Numbered from the stretch's first letter, positions 11,761-25,800 are shown. The stretch is 64,000 bases of DNA from Chionis minor (GCA_013398295.1 VZSF01001886.1:805816-869815), one strand, 5' to 3'. Notes: generated by a model not told the origin, from the letters alone. Numbers and translations: made by a program.

Positions 11761-13479
11761 AATATTTGTTTCAGTTTTGCATCCAAGCAACTTTGACACC
11801 CTTGCAGGGGTTGTGAGAAGCGTATTTCAGCCCTTCCCCTCCCGCCCCGGCGCTGGCAGAGCCCCCAGCCCGCACGGCCACCTCCCCCCCATCCACAGTC
11901 ACCGCTTCTACTGGGGATCCGTCACCACCGTCCCCACGCCGTCCTCCCCTGAAAACGATGGAAAAAGGGAATTTGGAGCCTGCTGGGGAGGGCTGAGGGG
12001 CTTAGGAAGAGCGTAGAACCGACGGGACAGGTTTACAGTCGCGTCAGTGGGACAAATACTCGCAAAAGCCTCCTCTCATTTTGGCTCCAAGAGTTGTTGG
12101 GTGCCCAGTACAATCTCCCCCGATGCTGACGGCAGCTGGAGTCGGCCAGACCGGCTTTCAAAAACCGGCTTGCATTTTCCACCCTCTTCCTAAATCCCGT
12201 GAGCTTTCACAATCAGTTTGTACCCGTTTGGGTGAACCTCCTCCCGTGGACAATCTACAGCGAGCATCTCGTCACCTCTGCCCATGCAAAAGTTTGACAG
12301 AGTTCAGTACAATCAAAAAAAAAACCAACCCAGAACAAAACAAAGTCTCAGAACTAATTATCTGCAATATGTAATCTTATTTTTATATAATTTTGGCACT
12401 TGCCATCAAAACACCACGCTCATAAAAAATAGATTTTCCTCCTATACAGATGATCTATTACCACCACAGCTCGTGTTATTTCCTCAGAAGAAAATGAAAA
12501 GCTCCATTTGAAACTCACTTAGCAGCTGGTTATTCTGCATTTCATACAGAAGGCAACACCCGTAAAGGTGAAAATGAGTAATGATACATTTGCAAAGAAG
12601 TCACAAAAATTCAAATGCGAGATTTATCCAGAGCTTTGATACTCCAATCTCTTAAGAGACTTTATAAAATAATGCTCGGCACACAGTGGGAAAAAAAAAA
12701 AAAAATCGTTCCAGCCACTGTATAAAACCAAAGGAAAATCACCTTAGAAAAGCAAAACAAATTAATAGAAAGTAGGAGGCCCAGCAGGGCTGTAATTCAT
12801 TAGGAGCAGCCCTCGGGTCCCTCCGGAGCAGCCTTACGCACTGCGCAGAGCCCGGGAAGGTGTAGCTGGAGGAAACCAAGACCGGAATCGCTGAAAACCT
12901 GCAACTCCAAAGAACGGCTCTCTTCTGTTTAATTCACCTTAACACGCCATCGGCTGGCTTTGGCAGTTGCCTCCTCCCTTGTTCTGCAGCCAGAACACCC
13001 ACCAACCCTGACCTGTGCGGTGGTGCTTCGTGGTCCCACCAGACTGCGGAGAACTGGCTCCAACATCCGCGTCTCCCCAGCACAGGAAGCCCAAACACGC
13101 CACTCGGCATCGCAACCGAAGGGGAAAGAAAAGAAAAGGCAGAGTGCACTTGGCCTTGTCTTCCCTCTGGAGGGACTCCCGGTCGTTCCCTGGAGGATGG
13201 CCATGGCAGAGCCAGCTCCCTGCTAAACTCAGCCTGTCAGAGGGGAGAAAAGACACCAGAGTAACGGTGAAAAGCAAGCGCAAGTTGTGGTGTTTTGTAG
13301 AAAAATTCTGTTCCTGATAAATATTTTGCCCCGTCTTTACAGTTTTATAAAAAGGACTCAGGTGCCACGTTCAAGCTTTTCCTCTCCAGCAGAGCTTGAC
13401 CACAGACTCCGAAGTGAAAAAACAAACACTTCCTTGTCCAGCAGAGAAGCTGCCGTGTGCGAAGTTCCATTGAGACAAA
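11761..13479. other. Mixed unique non-coding sequence
   Basis: Short GC-rich patches (11820-12010 and 12940-13230) alternate with AT-rich DNA. An A15 run lies at 12691-12705 and an A/C-rich tract at about 12313-12350. Frames at 12929-13283 occupy several phases on both strands and none carries a domain. I see no gene. Confidence 0.5.
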
Positions 13480-13795
13480 CCCGTCAGGAGAAGACGCTGG
13501 GTGGAACACGGCGCGCGGGGCTGGGAACGCCGCCATGAACACGGGTTTACAGCCCAACAGCCACGCAAACGGCGCTGGGCGCCCCGCGGAAACACGCCTG
13601 GCAAACTCAGGCTCGTCAGCCTGGAAACTTGCGTAAGGCTTCGTGTGCAGCAGCCGGGAGCATCCCGGGAGCGCTCACGGTTTGGGACACGGCTCACGCC
13701 GTACGGCCAAGCTTCCCAGGCAGGGATGGGAAAGCTCCTGGAGCCCGGCCACGCATGGCAGACCGGCTGCGTATGACAGATGCGCTCCCCCAGCA
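13480..13795. promoter_or_regulatory. Small CpG island
   Basis: By manual count about 30 CpG lie in 300 bases, with GC near 60 percent, flanked by lower-CpG DNA. It passes informal CpG-island criteria but is short. Frames on both strands (13371-13796 -, 13501-13776 +) overlap fully and lack domains. No gene is identified next to it. Confidence 0.5.
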
Positions 13796-14998
13796 AAGGC
13801 TCCTATTCCTCCTTTATGTACATCCCATATGGAAAATACTAGCTGCATTTTATATTTTTAATGCATCCCACATTCCCAAAACGTCTTACTGTGGCTAAAA
13901 GGGAGCGTCCAAGCTGCGTTGCCACCTGCACACCTTGGAACACACAATCTCTTTTTTAACAACCGCAATGAAATGGATGATCCACGTTAAGAAAGTCAGA
14001 CTGCTTCGAGCTGCTGGGATAAAACAGATCAGGAGAGCAGAACACAAGGAGACCAGCTCCCACCGTGCGGAGTCACAACTAGACCCGCTGCTTGTACCCT
14101 GTAGTTTTCAAGTGCTCCTTCCACTAACGCACCGCCTCCGACAAGAAGTACAGAACGGCGCGTGACGCAGCCGTAAAGGCGTTCTGGCGTGGGAAATAGG
14201 GGATAAAAGCACCGGGGGAGAGCAAAGCTCTCGGGCACCTCATTCTCAGCCCAAAGAGACTCCTCCTCTGAAAGGAAAAGGACTGATGGGGACAAACGTG
14301 GCCAGGGTCAAGCGGCGCATCACCTGCTCTCGTGTCGGAACGCTGTGGAGCCCAATTCAGATGAGGAGGACACAGGGAGATGCGTGGATTATACTGGAAA
14401 CGTGTCCCTGCCAGGAAACAAAGCACAAACTAACCATTCCCTGAACCTGCGGCAACTTGAGGGAAAACAAAGAGCTCTTAAATCAATCTTGTTCCAACTC
14501 CTTGAATTCCTGTTTTGTAGTGGTTAAGGGCTTAGCAATCGTAAAGAAAAAAGTACTTGGAATTTGCATCCGTCCTGAAAGATCTCCAGCGGCCGGAGGA
14601 GGAGCTGTGCCACAGCAGGGTGAAGTCCAGAAGAGGGGTCCCGCTCGAGCAGCAACGCGCTTCCCTCCGCCGAGGGAGATAATAAACCAGCTCAGGAGCA
14701 TTTTGCTGCTTTATAAGAACTGACATTTTACATGTAATGCCTGATTAATTTGTCCCTGAATCAGATAAAGACTTCTGCTTAGAAATGGGTCAAGTTGACC
14801 AGAATTAGCAGTTAGGAAGAGAAACAGGCACATGAGGGATGAGGGAAAAGCTGCAGCATCCCTGGGTATCAGTGCCGTGCACCGTGTACTCCTCCAGGGA
14901 ATAACAAACTACTTGACAGTTACAAACCCACAATTTTCTACCTAACTTACAAAAAAATTTCCTTTTTGCCTGAAGAAATGTCAATTTTTCAATGTCCC

Positions 14999-15017
14999 TT
15001 TTTTTTTAAAAAAAAAA
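14999..15017. repeat. T9A10 homopolymer palindrome
   Basis: Nine T are followed directly by ten A, giving a perfectly self-complementary dT:dA block. Such rigid tracts resist nucleosome wrapping. A related T12A7 block is at 63162-63180. Confidence 0.9.
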
Positions 15018-17170
15018 GAAAAGTAAGGAGGGAAAAAACCCATCTGTCAGCCACAACCGGCACAGCAGTCCCTACCGCTGCCCCCGGGAGGACAAGAAGA
15101 CATCCAAGATCCCTTTGGAGCATCGCACTGACGTCCTGCAACAGCCACTCCAGCTGACCCCCCCAAGATACACCCTACAAAAATGAGCCAAATTATAACG
15201 GGACTCCGTACAGCAGGGCAACACAACACACCATTACTCTACCCTCGCCCTGAGGCATTTCAGGGGGAGATGAAAAAAGAATAGCCGGCATTTAAGTATT
15301 TAACAGTTTTTCTTAAGAGGAGAAGAAGATGATGCTCCTTTTCCGGCTCCTTCCAAAGCCAGAGGCACCGGGCTGCACTCAGGAGCTGGAGGAAGGCTGA
15401 ACGACGGGGCCCCTCTGTGGGGGACAGGTTTGTGGGGGCCCGCGAACGGCCAAGAAGAGTGAGGGAAGCAATTAAATGCTCACACTGACGATGGGGCGTC
15501 AGCCTGTGTCTCACGTGCCAAGACCCCCCAAAACGCAGAGTAGATTTTGCATCCAAAACTTCAAGCCTCCATCAACTGTCAAGTAAAAATGCTCGGGAAG
15601 GATATGCCAGCCCACTTGGAAACCACAGCAGCGCTCAGAGAAGTCAGAATTCCACGTGGTGGCCACGACACAAACTCCCCGGCAGGCATCGGCGATGCCA
15701 TCGATGCCACAGGGCAGACGCGGACCCAGCAGGCGCACTCCTGTGGCATCAGCCAAACCAGCCGGCGAGAGGCGAAAACGGACAACGAGGAGCACAAAAA
15801 TCACTAAACACAAAATCCCAGAAAATCTCAGAGCCTTAGAATTAAACTGATTCTCCTGTTTTTCAGGGAGGAGGAGGAGAACCCAATTTTAAAATTGTGT
15901 TGCTGAGACATGTATCCCCCGAGTCCACAGGTGCTCACTTCGCTGCCGAAGAACAAAACTCTCGCCAAAGTTAATCACATTAAAAATGAATCTTGCTAGT
16001 TTATCCTTTAAAATTGAGCTGCTCTTTGGGAGACAGATATAACTGCAAAGAACCAGTCTGTGAAAAAACATTTGCAAACACAGTAGTATTAGCATAGATA
16101 TCGGCTATTATTTCTTAAAAATGGGACTTTCAAAAAACCCCCCAACTCCTTCCTACTTAAAGATTTGAAGCTGAAGAATCTAAAGCTCTGTGATACCTCG
16201 TAATGCAGCACCACCCCTCTCCTCAAGAGCTATTTTCTGCAGAAATAGGCTTTGATGCAAGAGGAATTAAAAGGACAATATTAAGCAGAAAAATTAGATA
16301 CTATTTCATCTCATTGTCTCAAATGGTGCCATTAAGCAGCACTTAAAATAATGATAATTCAAGATCATTTTAAGTCTGTTTCACGCTATTTCAGGGCGCA
16401 GTGATGAAGGAGAGGGATGAAGGAGAAGTCCACCGCGGTGGGCACCGTCAGTGCTGCCCCACGCCTGGGATGTCGACTGGAACTTCTCACTCTCTGCTCC
16501 TAATTCCCTGCGACACGACCAGCTCAAGGGCTGTCCACTCTTGGCACCTTGGCCAAAATCAAACTCAGAAACGAGATTGTGTCTGAAGTGACTATTTATT
16601 TCTGGAGTTTTAACTGGATAAAAATATACATTTTCTTTTCTGGATAGTCATGAACGTTCCTGAGTTCTTTTCAGTACTCCCAGACAGTTTACTCCACAGC
16701 TGACTCGGTTGCTGCTCTGGGTCAAACCAATTCTATCAAGTTCTAGTTCCATGCTGGCTAATTGTCCACAGATTTCTACCGACGGAAACAGTACAACTAA
16801 AAAGAACAAAGGATTTCATTCGCCTTCAAAATCAGGTCATAAAGAAGTTAGAAATCAAACTTTTCCCCTCAACGTTTATTAATAATTTTGGAACTGCTCT
16901 ATCCTCAAACCTAGCAGCAAATTAATTCCTAGTGTATCACTTGCAAATTTCTTGTGAAATCCCATTATAACGTAGACTTCAGTTTTATAAAAGACTGTCA
17001 TATAGCAAATAATTTTTTTCAGATTTAGCTATCGTGCTCTAAAACAATGTTTATTTTATCTCCAACCACCAGCTAAAATGCTATTCTTGATGATTTATAT
17101 TTTCATATGGACACAAAGTCTGAAGAGGTTCAGACACACACGAGGGCATTCACACACTTTTACGGGGAGC

Positions 17171-17198
17171 TGAAGTTTCCAGTCCTCTGGAAACTTTA
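17171..17198. repeat. Near-perfect inverted repeat (hairpin)
   Basis: AAGTTTCCAG at 17173-17182 is separated by four bases (TCCT) from its exact reverse complement CTGGAAACTT at 17187-17196. One G/T mismatch (a wobble in RNA) and one further A-T pair extend the arms to 17171 and 17198. The 24-base core is a tight cruciform or hairpin candidate, or a dimeric protein-binding site. No other small-RNA features are visible. Confidence 0.85.
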
Positions 17199-17984
17199 TG
17201 GACTATCTAAAGAACCTGGGCTCCCAACAGACTCCTAAATTAGACGCCTGTTTTGAGATGATGTCAGTATCTCATGTTTGCTATGAGATTAATTGGAAAA
17301 TGTGTCTAAAGCTGCTAGATCTATTAGGGGGAAAAAACTCATTCTCTACTATTCAGTTCTACAGGTTCACAATTTTTTATGCAATCAGACAACTAAAACA
17401 CTACTTTCTACATAAATATTTTCATAACTTTGACAATTACTTTAAAACAGGAAATAAAACGCTCAACTTGACTGCAGGCTTATTTTCCTATTCATAACAC
17501 ATTCTTTCATTAAATATCTCAGGAAATCAAAAATTGATCCTTTGCGCAGTCACAGTTTCATACTCACAATTAAACAGCAGATTCTGATGTACAGTAAGCA
17601 CATCAGACAGGCAATTAATTGCCTTTATAGCACAGAGTACGCTGTACCAAGAAGACTGAAGATACCATTTCTACTGAGCATTACTAAAGCCATTAGAAAT
17701 ACAACCGAGCAGAGCATTTTCACTGTCCCTCTCTACCCCCAAATATCCGGCTGACAATATATTTAGCCTGCAACGGATAAAAACCATAAATGTTGAATCA
17801 TCATCGCACTCTGTATGATCTTCTTTTAACCTAATCAGCCTAAACTAGGAACAGTGCTGCTGGGGAGCGTGCGTTAATGTGGTGGAGGCAGCCTCATACG
17901 CATCGGCCCCGGCAGAGAAACGGGCTGCGAGGCACATCATCCTGCAGGAAATGAAGCGGCAGCGATGAACGTCACTTTCTCATT

Positions 17985-18290
17985 TTATATATTAAAACAG
18001 GCCGCGGGACTTCGCCCTTTCCACCCGGGGCTGAAGAGACAATTTGAAAGGTTCGTTAAATGGCTGGCGCGTAAGGGGGACACGGCGCCGTACCGGGGTC
18101 TGCCCGTGGAAAGCCGGGGCTCTACGTCTGCGGCAGCATCGAGAGCAGGACCAGAGGCCACACCGACACGTGGACCTTCAGGAAAGTCGAGGCGAATCAA
18201 CTCACGCTGCGCAGCCACCGCGCAGGAGCGGCGGCACACGAAACCCCGTGTGGACGCTCCCACGAGCGAGCGCAGCCACCCTCCTGGGGT
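17985..18290. promoter_or_regulatory. Small CpG island
   Basis: Roughly 32 CpG lie in 300 bases by manual count, with GC near 60 percent. The block rises from AT-rich DNA on the left and drops again at about 18290. Overlapping frames on both strands (17965-18294 +, 17985-18263 -, 18044-18499 +) carry no domains. No first exon is recognised. Confidence 0.5.
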
Positions 18291-20611
18291 TTAGCTTCAA
18301 AGCTGTTTTTCTCCTGAATGTCAACATCCACACACCATTTAATGCGCTTCCACTTGCGCTTCACCGCCCACCACAGAAAAACTTTCTGGAAGTTCTTAAA
18401 GCAACCAAGGCTGGAGGTTTCACAGCATTCCTCTCTCAACCGTTGGGTTTCTTTACTCCACGTGGGAACACCTCCTCACGGAAGTCCATCTGGCTGTGAA
18501 GGTATGGCTGGGTGCACAGCAGATGTGACGGAGAGCAACCCAGCCCACCAGCTCTGTCCTGAGAGCACCCTGCTGCCCAGTCTTCTCCAGCGTTAGTTCA
18601 AGAAATTAAATAAAATCTCACAGGACTTTTGTGTTTTACCTGATGTGGATAGGAGAGCGGTGGGCAGCAGCACACCTGAAGTCACAAACTCTGACCAGGC
18701 TTTTCCTATCTGCCCCTGTGTCCCCAGAAAGCTCCAAAGGATCCGCACCGCTGACTTCCCACCACCCGCCTGCTGCCCGTGCAGCTCCTGGCCCGGACGC
18801 CCCGTCAGCAGCAGGAGCAGAGGCGCCCGCTCCGCAGGTCCCCCCCTCTGCCTTACAACCCGGAGAGCTGCAAGAGAATTTAAAAACCAGGCACTTTGAT
18901 ATTCAGATCTTAAATTTCACACAGAGCCTATGTGCGTGCATATACAATTCTGTGCCACCCACATGAACTTTTGTTAGATTTCTGCTTCACACACTTCTAT
19001 ATCCCCGATTAAAACAATTATCAATTGCATAAGAATCAAGCTAGCACCTCCAAGAAGCTTTTTTCCTCCCCCCTCTTCTCTATTTTTTTCTTGGGTTTTT
19101 TAAAGCAAGTTGGTCAAGAAACTGAAATCCACACAAAGACTGAGATTTTTCATCCTAGTCATTCAGTAGGGAAAAAGAAATCCATACGTTTATTGCAAGC
19201 TTGGATTCCTACTACAACATCCTGAAGTGCTCAATAATTCCATAAAAGCTTTGCAGGTGAGAAATACAATCAGCCATACAGCTACTAAGACCTTCCTCTA
19301 TTGTAACACAGGCCACAGGAGCAGTTCTTTGAAACAGTAAACAAAAAATGCTCAAGGCATTAAAAAATAATATTTTGAAAAAGAAAAAAAAAAGAATTAA
19401 GTGTTGAAAACAGTCATAATTATGTTTTAAAGACAGGTCTTGATTGCTTAACCTGAGTCACCTAGGGCATAATGATTGCCAAATTCATAACTCTTCCCCA
19501 TCAGAGAGTAAATGGAAAAGTCTTAATAATCTAAAAATATTGCAGTATCTTCCTCTGTTTGGAGTGAATCAATGATATTTATAGCCCTGGAGGTATTGAA
19601 TTTCTTTTGTATCAAAGAACACCAATAATAATGTACAATCCCATTATGGAGGTGCATCTCAAGAAAGCGAGCACTGTCTAAGATTACAAAAAGGAAGGAA
19701 GTCAAAACTCAGTACCTGTGATCCCAAGAAAACATGCCAATCTCCTCCTGCCAGATGGAACAATCAAATAATCTCAGGTGTTTGTACTTCACCGTATAAA
19801 AATGGAATGAAAAATGAAGAGGTTTTGTGTAGTTTGACAGGAAAACTTTCCAGCCTAACTCCAGCAAAAAATACTCTGAGAAAATTAGAATATATATAAA
19901 AAAATATATACATATAAAAGCAATGAACAGAAGACAGCAGAGAGTTTACCCTGATTGTGAAATGCAAAGCAGTTGAGAGATACAAGCATTCCCTGGAATT
20001 CAGAGATACAAGCATTCCCTGGAAGCAGAACAAGAAGGTGTGACTGGCAAAGAGAGAGGAAGGTGTCTGGCCCGTAACTCCTCAGACCTTCAGTAAAGCA
20101 ATTTTTTGCCTGCCAGAAGAGTAGTTCATTCTCCGGCTGCTCCCTGGCTTTGTTCTCCCACCTATGCAGAGCGTCCTCAGGCACCACCCAGCAGTTACAG
20201 AGGGGACCTATGGGAGTCATTAAAGTAATTAGAACTGCTTGAATGTCAGCAGCAGATGATGCCATGGAGGACAACACATCCCTACCCTACTGTTAATATG
20301 AGATGTTAATTTTGTGAAATCTTTTCTTTTGTGTTCCGTTTTCTACGTTAACTATATAAAGCAGAGCCCAAGAGAAAAGTCCTACAAAGATCTCACCAAG
20401 CAGGGTATCAAAACGGGCCTGGTTACCATGACATTGGCATCCAAGTGTTGGTGACTTCAAACTACTCAGCATCTTCTTTCGCGCCACTTTTAAATATTTA
20501 GTAAGGCGGTCAATGGACTCAAAATAACGGGACATTAAACACGTGAGAGCTAGACTTCGCTTGCTCTGGTTGAAAAATCAGCATCTCACTTGACTCCACC
20601 TTAGCTGAAGG
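18291..20611. other. Unique non-coding sequence
   Basis: The part 18640-18890 is GC-rich with overlapping frames that have no domains. From 18950 to 19960 the sequence is AT-rich, with A-rich runs near 19380 and an A/T patch at 19885-19920. A short tandem duplication at 19976-20024 is listed separately. Minus-strand frames at 19764-20277 and 20293-20535 are unrecognised. I see no repeat family. Confidence 0.45.
19976..20024. repeat. Tandem duplication, two copies of 23 bases, period 26
   Basis: AGAGATACAAGCATTCCCTG followed by GAA occurs at 19976-19998 and again identically at 20002-20024, with a three-base spacer. Perfect identity points to a recent local duplication. Confidence 0.92.
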
Positions 20612-22880
20612 CTACCACGGGCACGATGCCCATTCCAGATGGTGCCAGAAGCCAAGCTCCGCACCGGAGCCTGACACCAGCCTGTACTGGGAGCTCCACT
20701 CCGACCTGGGGCAGCACACGCCACCGAGTCCACCACAGCTGCTGCTGAGCTTGGAGACAACCAAGACAGCAATCATCTCAAGAGCTTTGATAAAGAACAA
20801 CAGGTTTTTGGGCACAGCTAAGCAAAAGGTGCTGTTTACATCACCAGTAACAACAAAAAACCCCATGCCCGGTGCACTCCAGATACCCGAGGACACAGTG
20901 TTCTTGCCCCAAATTTTCTGGGTCAAAGCGTAAAGCAAGCATATGAAAGGGCAACAAACATAACAAATCAGTACTCCAGGAGCTGTAAGTAGTATTGCTG
21001 GTCTTCTAGAATAATAACTGATTATCGTGAAATTGTGAGAAGTCATTATGCTGTAAAGGAAAAAAGATCCTGGGTATCAGAAAGGGCTAACACTTAAATC
21101 TATATGCAGTATAAATTCATTTTGGTTCTCTTCATACTCTGCTATTCTCAGACAGATAACAGCTTCATGAGACCTGATTTATTGTCCGTATGTATCAAAA
21201 CAGGAATGTGCTCTTACATTTCAAGGCATTAAATGAGATTTACTCCACAGTAACTTCACTCTGACTTAGCGAAGCAGGATTTCCCCTGCCCGGCACTTCT
21301 GCCACAATAGAAAATCTTCTCCAGGAAACGCAGAGCTTAGTGAGAAAGTTACTATTACTAGTGTCTTGGTACTTAATATTGACAGCCCCGGCCATCAAAC
21401 GTAACTAGCCTGTGACTAGAACTGTCTGCAGGAAATAATGGATTAAAGAGGTAGGTGGAACCAGTGAAGTCCAGCTGGAACGATGGAAGCGCCGTCCCCT
21501 CCGTCCTCCTGAGGACTCTCAGCATCCCAAGCTGTACCACCGCCGTCCCTGCGGCCGAGGCTGCTCCCTGCCCAGGACAGGAAGCCTCCACATACTGGAA
21601 TACACACAATTCCATTTCAACACAAGAAGAAACTACACTATCTCCCCTAGCCACTTCCAGCCTTGACTGCTCCGCAGGTCTGTGACCTCCAACACGTCTC
21701 CTGCTCCAGCACACGAGTAGTACTAGCACCATATTTAATAACTCTATCCTTAGCGATGTATAGATTTTGAATCCAATTTAAGAGAATTATAAAATACCCT
21801 AGATTTTAATAGGTCATCACAGTGACAGTCTGGTCAATACAATCCCTGATTCATTACTCATACTGTGTTGTTCTGTTCTCACAAAACAACTCCTGCCAAA
21901 ATAACCTGCAAGTGTTTTCTACCTTTTTAACTGCTGTAAATTTAAAGAAAAAAAAAAAATCACAATATTTCTACAAAAGAAAGAATATAGTTCCCGTATT
22001 ACAAAAACTGGGGAAACTCAGAGACAGCTTATAAAGTGATTTTCCCAAGGCTATATATAGCCTGGATTTACTGACATCACATTCATGAAAAAAACTAAAA
22101 CAGCAACAATAGGAAATCCTCAACACAGGCCATATTCATTAAATACCTTCCCAGTTTTGACCACTCTTCCAACAATTTACTCACAGCTGAAAGGAAAACC
22201 CCGATTCCTATTGTTAAATGTGTGTAGAGTCCCGACCCTTTGCCTGCCTTTCACGTCAGGTGCTGCTCATCAGCTGTTTGCTACTTGTTTCGCTGCTCCA
22301 TAAAGTTCTGCAATATTAAATTACATGCAAATAGCTATAAAATTATGCAGTTGGAAGCAGAAACAAGCTGTGTCCATCACTTCATATATGTCTGGTCGTG
22401 AAGAGAAGCTGCTTCACGCATTTCTGTTCTGACTTCTTCCTTTTCGGAGTACTCAGGGATGGACCAGCACCGACCGTGCGATGCTCCCAACCGCAGCAGG
22501 ATGCCTTGATCCCGTACTGCTGACCATCAAAGCTCCCTTTTCTCCAAATCCCAGCTCTGGTAGCTGCACGTTTTGTCTATTACGACAGGATGCGGCAAGG
22601 TTTGACTTTATCCAGCTGCTTTCCTACAAGCACCATTTTACTGAGTTTATATAATAACGAATGGACTACTCAATATGTGCTCAACCATGGCCCAACGCAG
22701 CCTCCGACAGCATCACGTCTATTTGACAAGTTTCACGGGAATGTGCAGCGTTCCCCCCAACTGTCACCAACAGCTGGCAAGGGAACAGGGGCTTCCTCAG
22801 AGCGTATTGTAACGGCAGCCTGTATGATACACACCAGTGGAGGTCAGGGGCACGGCCACCCTGCTCATTTGTGAAGGGAA
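20612..22880. other. Unique non-coding sequence with one long minus-strand frame
   Basis: A 144-codon minus-strand frame (20612-21046) includes stretches of hydrophobic residues that could resemble membrane segments, but it matches no family I recognise and has no start-context or splice support. An A13 run lies near 21948-21960. The remainder is ordinary unique DNA. Confidence 0.4.
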
Positions 22881-25800
22881 AACACTAGACCACAATGACG
22901 GCATGAGAATGGTGAGAATAATAAAGTCATTCCTTTGGTTCAGGCAAGTTTAGTGCATTTTGCCCAGTCAAGTCCATTTCACTACAAAAGCAGTGCCTAG
23001 AGGTGCCTTTAAGTACCGATTTGCAGGCAGCGCAGAACCAGGCGCGTGTCTCCCATCAACTGCAGCAGGAGACTTTTTGCCTGAAAGTTCCTAGGAATGG
23101 AGACCCCTCGGAGCAGAAAATCGATGCAACGCTCATGGCGCTTCTTGACTGAGAAGACATGGCTCTTCAGCTTAGAGCAAACGACTCCAAAACTAGACCC
23201 AAGCCCAGATATCAGCAAGTTTTAGTTCCTGCCTTATATTAGGACATTTCGTATAGTACTCGCACGCACAGTAAGAGATCAAGTTTCTTTTAGAGCTTGT
23301 GGATACAAGCACTGACCCGTGCCTTTGAGGTCACGTTAACCACTATTGAATGCATACTTGTTACCCATATAATTCTTTTCTAAATTACTTTAAGATAAAA
23401 GAAGCAATGAAATAGCCACGTAGAATCAAACACGATTGCTTCCTATTAACTGCCTGTCGGTTCCACCTGATCTGCACCAACCTCAGACCAAAGGCAGTCA
23501 CACTTGGACACTTGTCCTTTACCAGCCGCATTCGTGCCTGGGCAGCGCTGGAAACGTTGAGCGTCGTAGCAGCGCTGCCCCGGGAGGTGGACGAGTACCA
23601 CATGCTGCACCCGGTGCCTCTGGCTTCACACCCCCCTTCAGCTCTGAACAACTACTCCTGTTGGCAGAGAAGCACAAGTATCTCGGTGAGGAACAGCTAC
23701 TCCCTTACAACCCATGGCAAGCCCAAACTCGTTGCCACTTAAGTTTGGGAAGAAAGGATGCAGACATGCACAATATTTACAAAGCCTCTTATAAAAATTC
23801 ACTACTCTCAATGAACTGCCCACAGGCCTATTCCCATTCCTTCCCTAGCTCACAAATCCCATGGAAATAGGCCAGAAGAGCCATTAGAAGAACCAGGTCT
23901 CAAATTCAGAGCAAGTCCACCAGCTACTGCGGCAGGTTCAAGGTTTAAGCATTACGGTGCAAGTAAACAGGTCAAAACCACTGCCTTAACCTCAAGCAGC
24001 GCAGCCAGCAACGAGCAGCTGAAAACCCTTCTGGAAGAAAAAGGAGAATTATTGTCCTAATTTAGAAGGGTCCTCAAGCCAGCAGAGGTACCTGCCAGCA
24101 CTCTGATCTTAGCTGTAGCAGGTAAGCGGACAGGAGAGCACCCCGGTGTATTCCACACCTATACATTATTAACTCCTATCTAAAGGCATTAAAGTTTGGA
24201 GGCTGGTATGCTGGGGTTTCCCATTTAATGAAGAAAGGAAAAAAAGCCTGTCCCCTGGATATTCTTCTTGGGCATTCATTTCCATGCTGCGCAAGAGAAC
24301 GCCCACTCTGCTCCCTCAGCAAACACCCCTGCCAACGTTCCCCGTCTATGATCAAAGTTTCTCTTGCTTTCAGTGGGGATTTGGAAGCACAACCTTTAGA
24401 TGTAAAGGAGTGTTAAAGGAAAAAAACCACTGAAACCAAACCCCTTGTGTTTTGAAGACCTACAGTAACTCCAAAGACTTGCCTAATGCATGCACCAAAT
24501 TCTACATCTCTAGGCTTTAAGCTTATTAAATAGGGAAAAATGTAAAAATGCATGACCTGGATGAAAGTATCATTCTTTTCTGCTGTGCTCCCAAGTTTTT
24601 GAAGTTGGGGACTTTGTTCTTAGCAAAACTACTTTGGTGACAACTCTGTCTCCACCGAATGAAAATTTGCATCGAGAAACTACCCGACCTAGTTTGGTTC
24701 CACTGTCCAGTTCCGCTCTAGAGAGATTCCTGATTAAACTCAGAGTTATTCCATGCTTCTTTTGATGGTTGAGGCATTCAAATTAGCTACGAGATCCTTA
24801 GCGAAGACGGTATGAAGGCTTTGCAGCACTCGTGCTAACTCAGACTAGTAGATGTATCCCGGACTGGTGTTTCCAGCATTACACAAACCAATTAACCTTT
24901 GCAAGCATTAGGCACTAAAGAGAACTAAACATAATAAAACATTTTAAAAGTATTGTTTAATTCAGACTAAGAGTGGTTTCTCAGAGGTAATTATGACGTG
25001 ATATGCACTCAATCACAGCATGTTCCTACGTTGTTCCGTGGTGTTCTGTGTAGTTCAAATTTGACTTTCTCTGCTTCGAAAAACTGTACCCAAGCCCTGG
25101 CACTTGTTTCTCCTGGGTTAGCTAACTCTTCTGCAAAAAAACCGGGCAAAGCAGCACACAGTGCACACAGAGCTTCAAAAAAATAAATCGACATCTTATA
25201 GAATTGTTCACTTTTACACCGAACCTATGTATGTATTTGCATTTATCCAAAACATTATGCATTTTAGGGTTAACAAAGTATGTGTTACCTTCAGCCTTTC
25301 AGGAACTGGAAAGACAGGTGGGTAGATGGATAGCAAAGGACGCGCGTTTAACACACACTATTCCCCTTTTCTGAGTTTGTATACAAAGGCAAAGATGGCC
25401 AGGCATTCATGGGATTCGCTACGGAGCAAAGGTACAGCTGGCAATGCCAGATAAAATGTCGTTAGCATTGGTACCAGAACACTGTATTAATAAAAAATGT
25501 GCAACCTACTTAATAGCCTAAAGACGCAAACTATCAGCCTTTAAAGTTTTCTCTTTCTGAAAATCTGAAAACACATCTTTAGAAAATACTGGAATATATT
25601 AAGGCTGCCCAAGCATGTTCAAACACTGGGCTAACAGCCCCCGACAATCAGAAGGGACTCGTTTGGTCCAGCTGATCACACGCCTCCTACCGCAGTCACA
25701 TTCGTGCGCCGAAGCCAGACTGGAGCCTCATGAACCAAGGGGGTCCCGAGCCAAGAGTTCATGACCATGTTCAGAAGCGTACACGCTCACAAACCTCACC

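Larger units (their letters stand above)
13796..17984. other. Unique non-coding sequence with AT-rich blocks
   Basis: No gene recognised. The segment 14700-14810 is AT-rich with a TGATTAATTTGT-type word and looks enhancer-like. A T9A10 block lies at 14999-15017. The segment 16080-17100 is AT-rich without long frames. A strong inverted repeat at 17171-17198 is listed separately. The region 15300-15800 has several overlapping minus-strand frames without domains. Confidence 0.45.
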
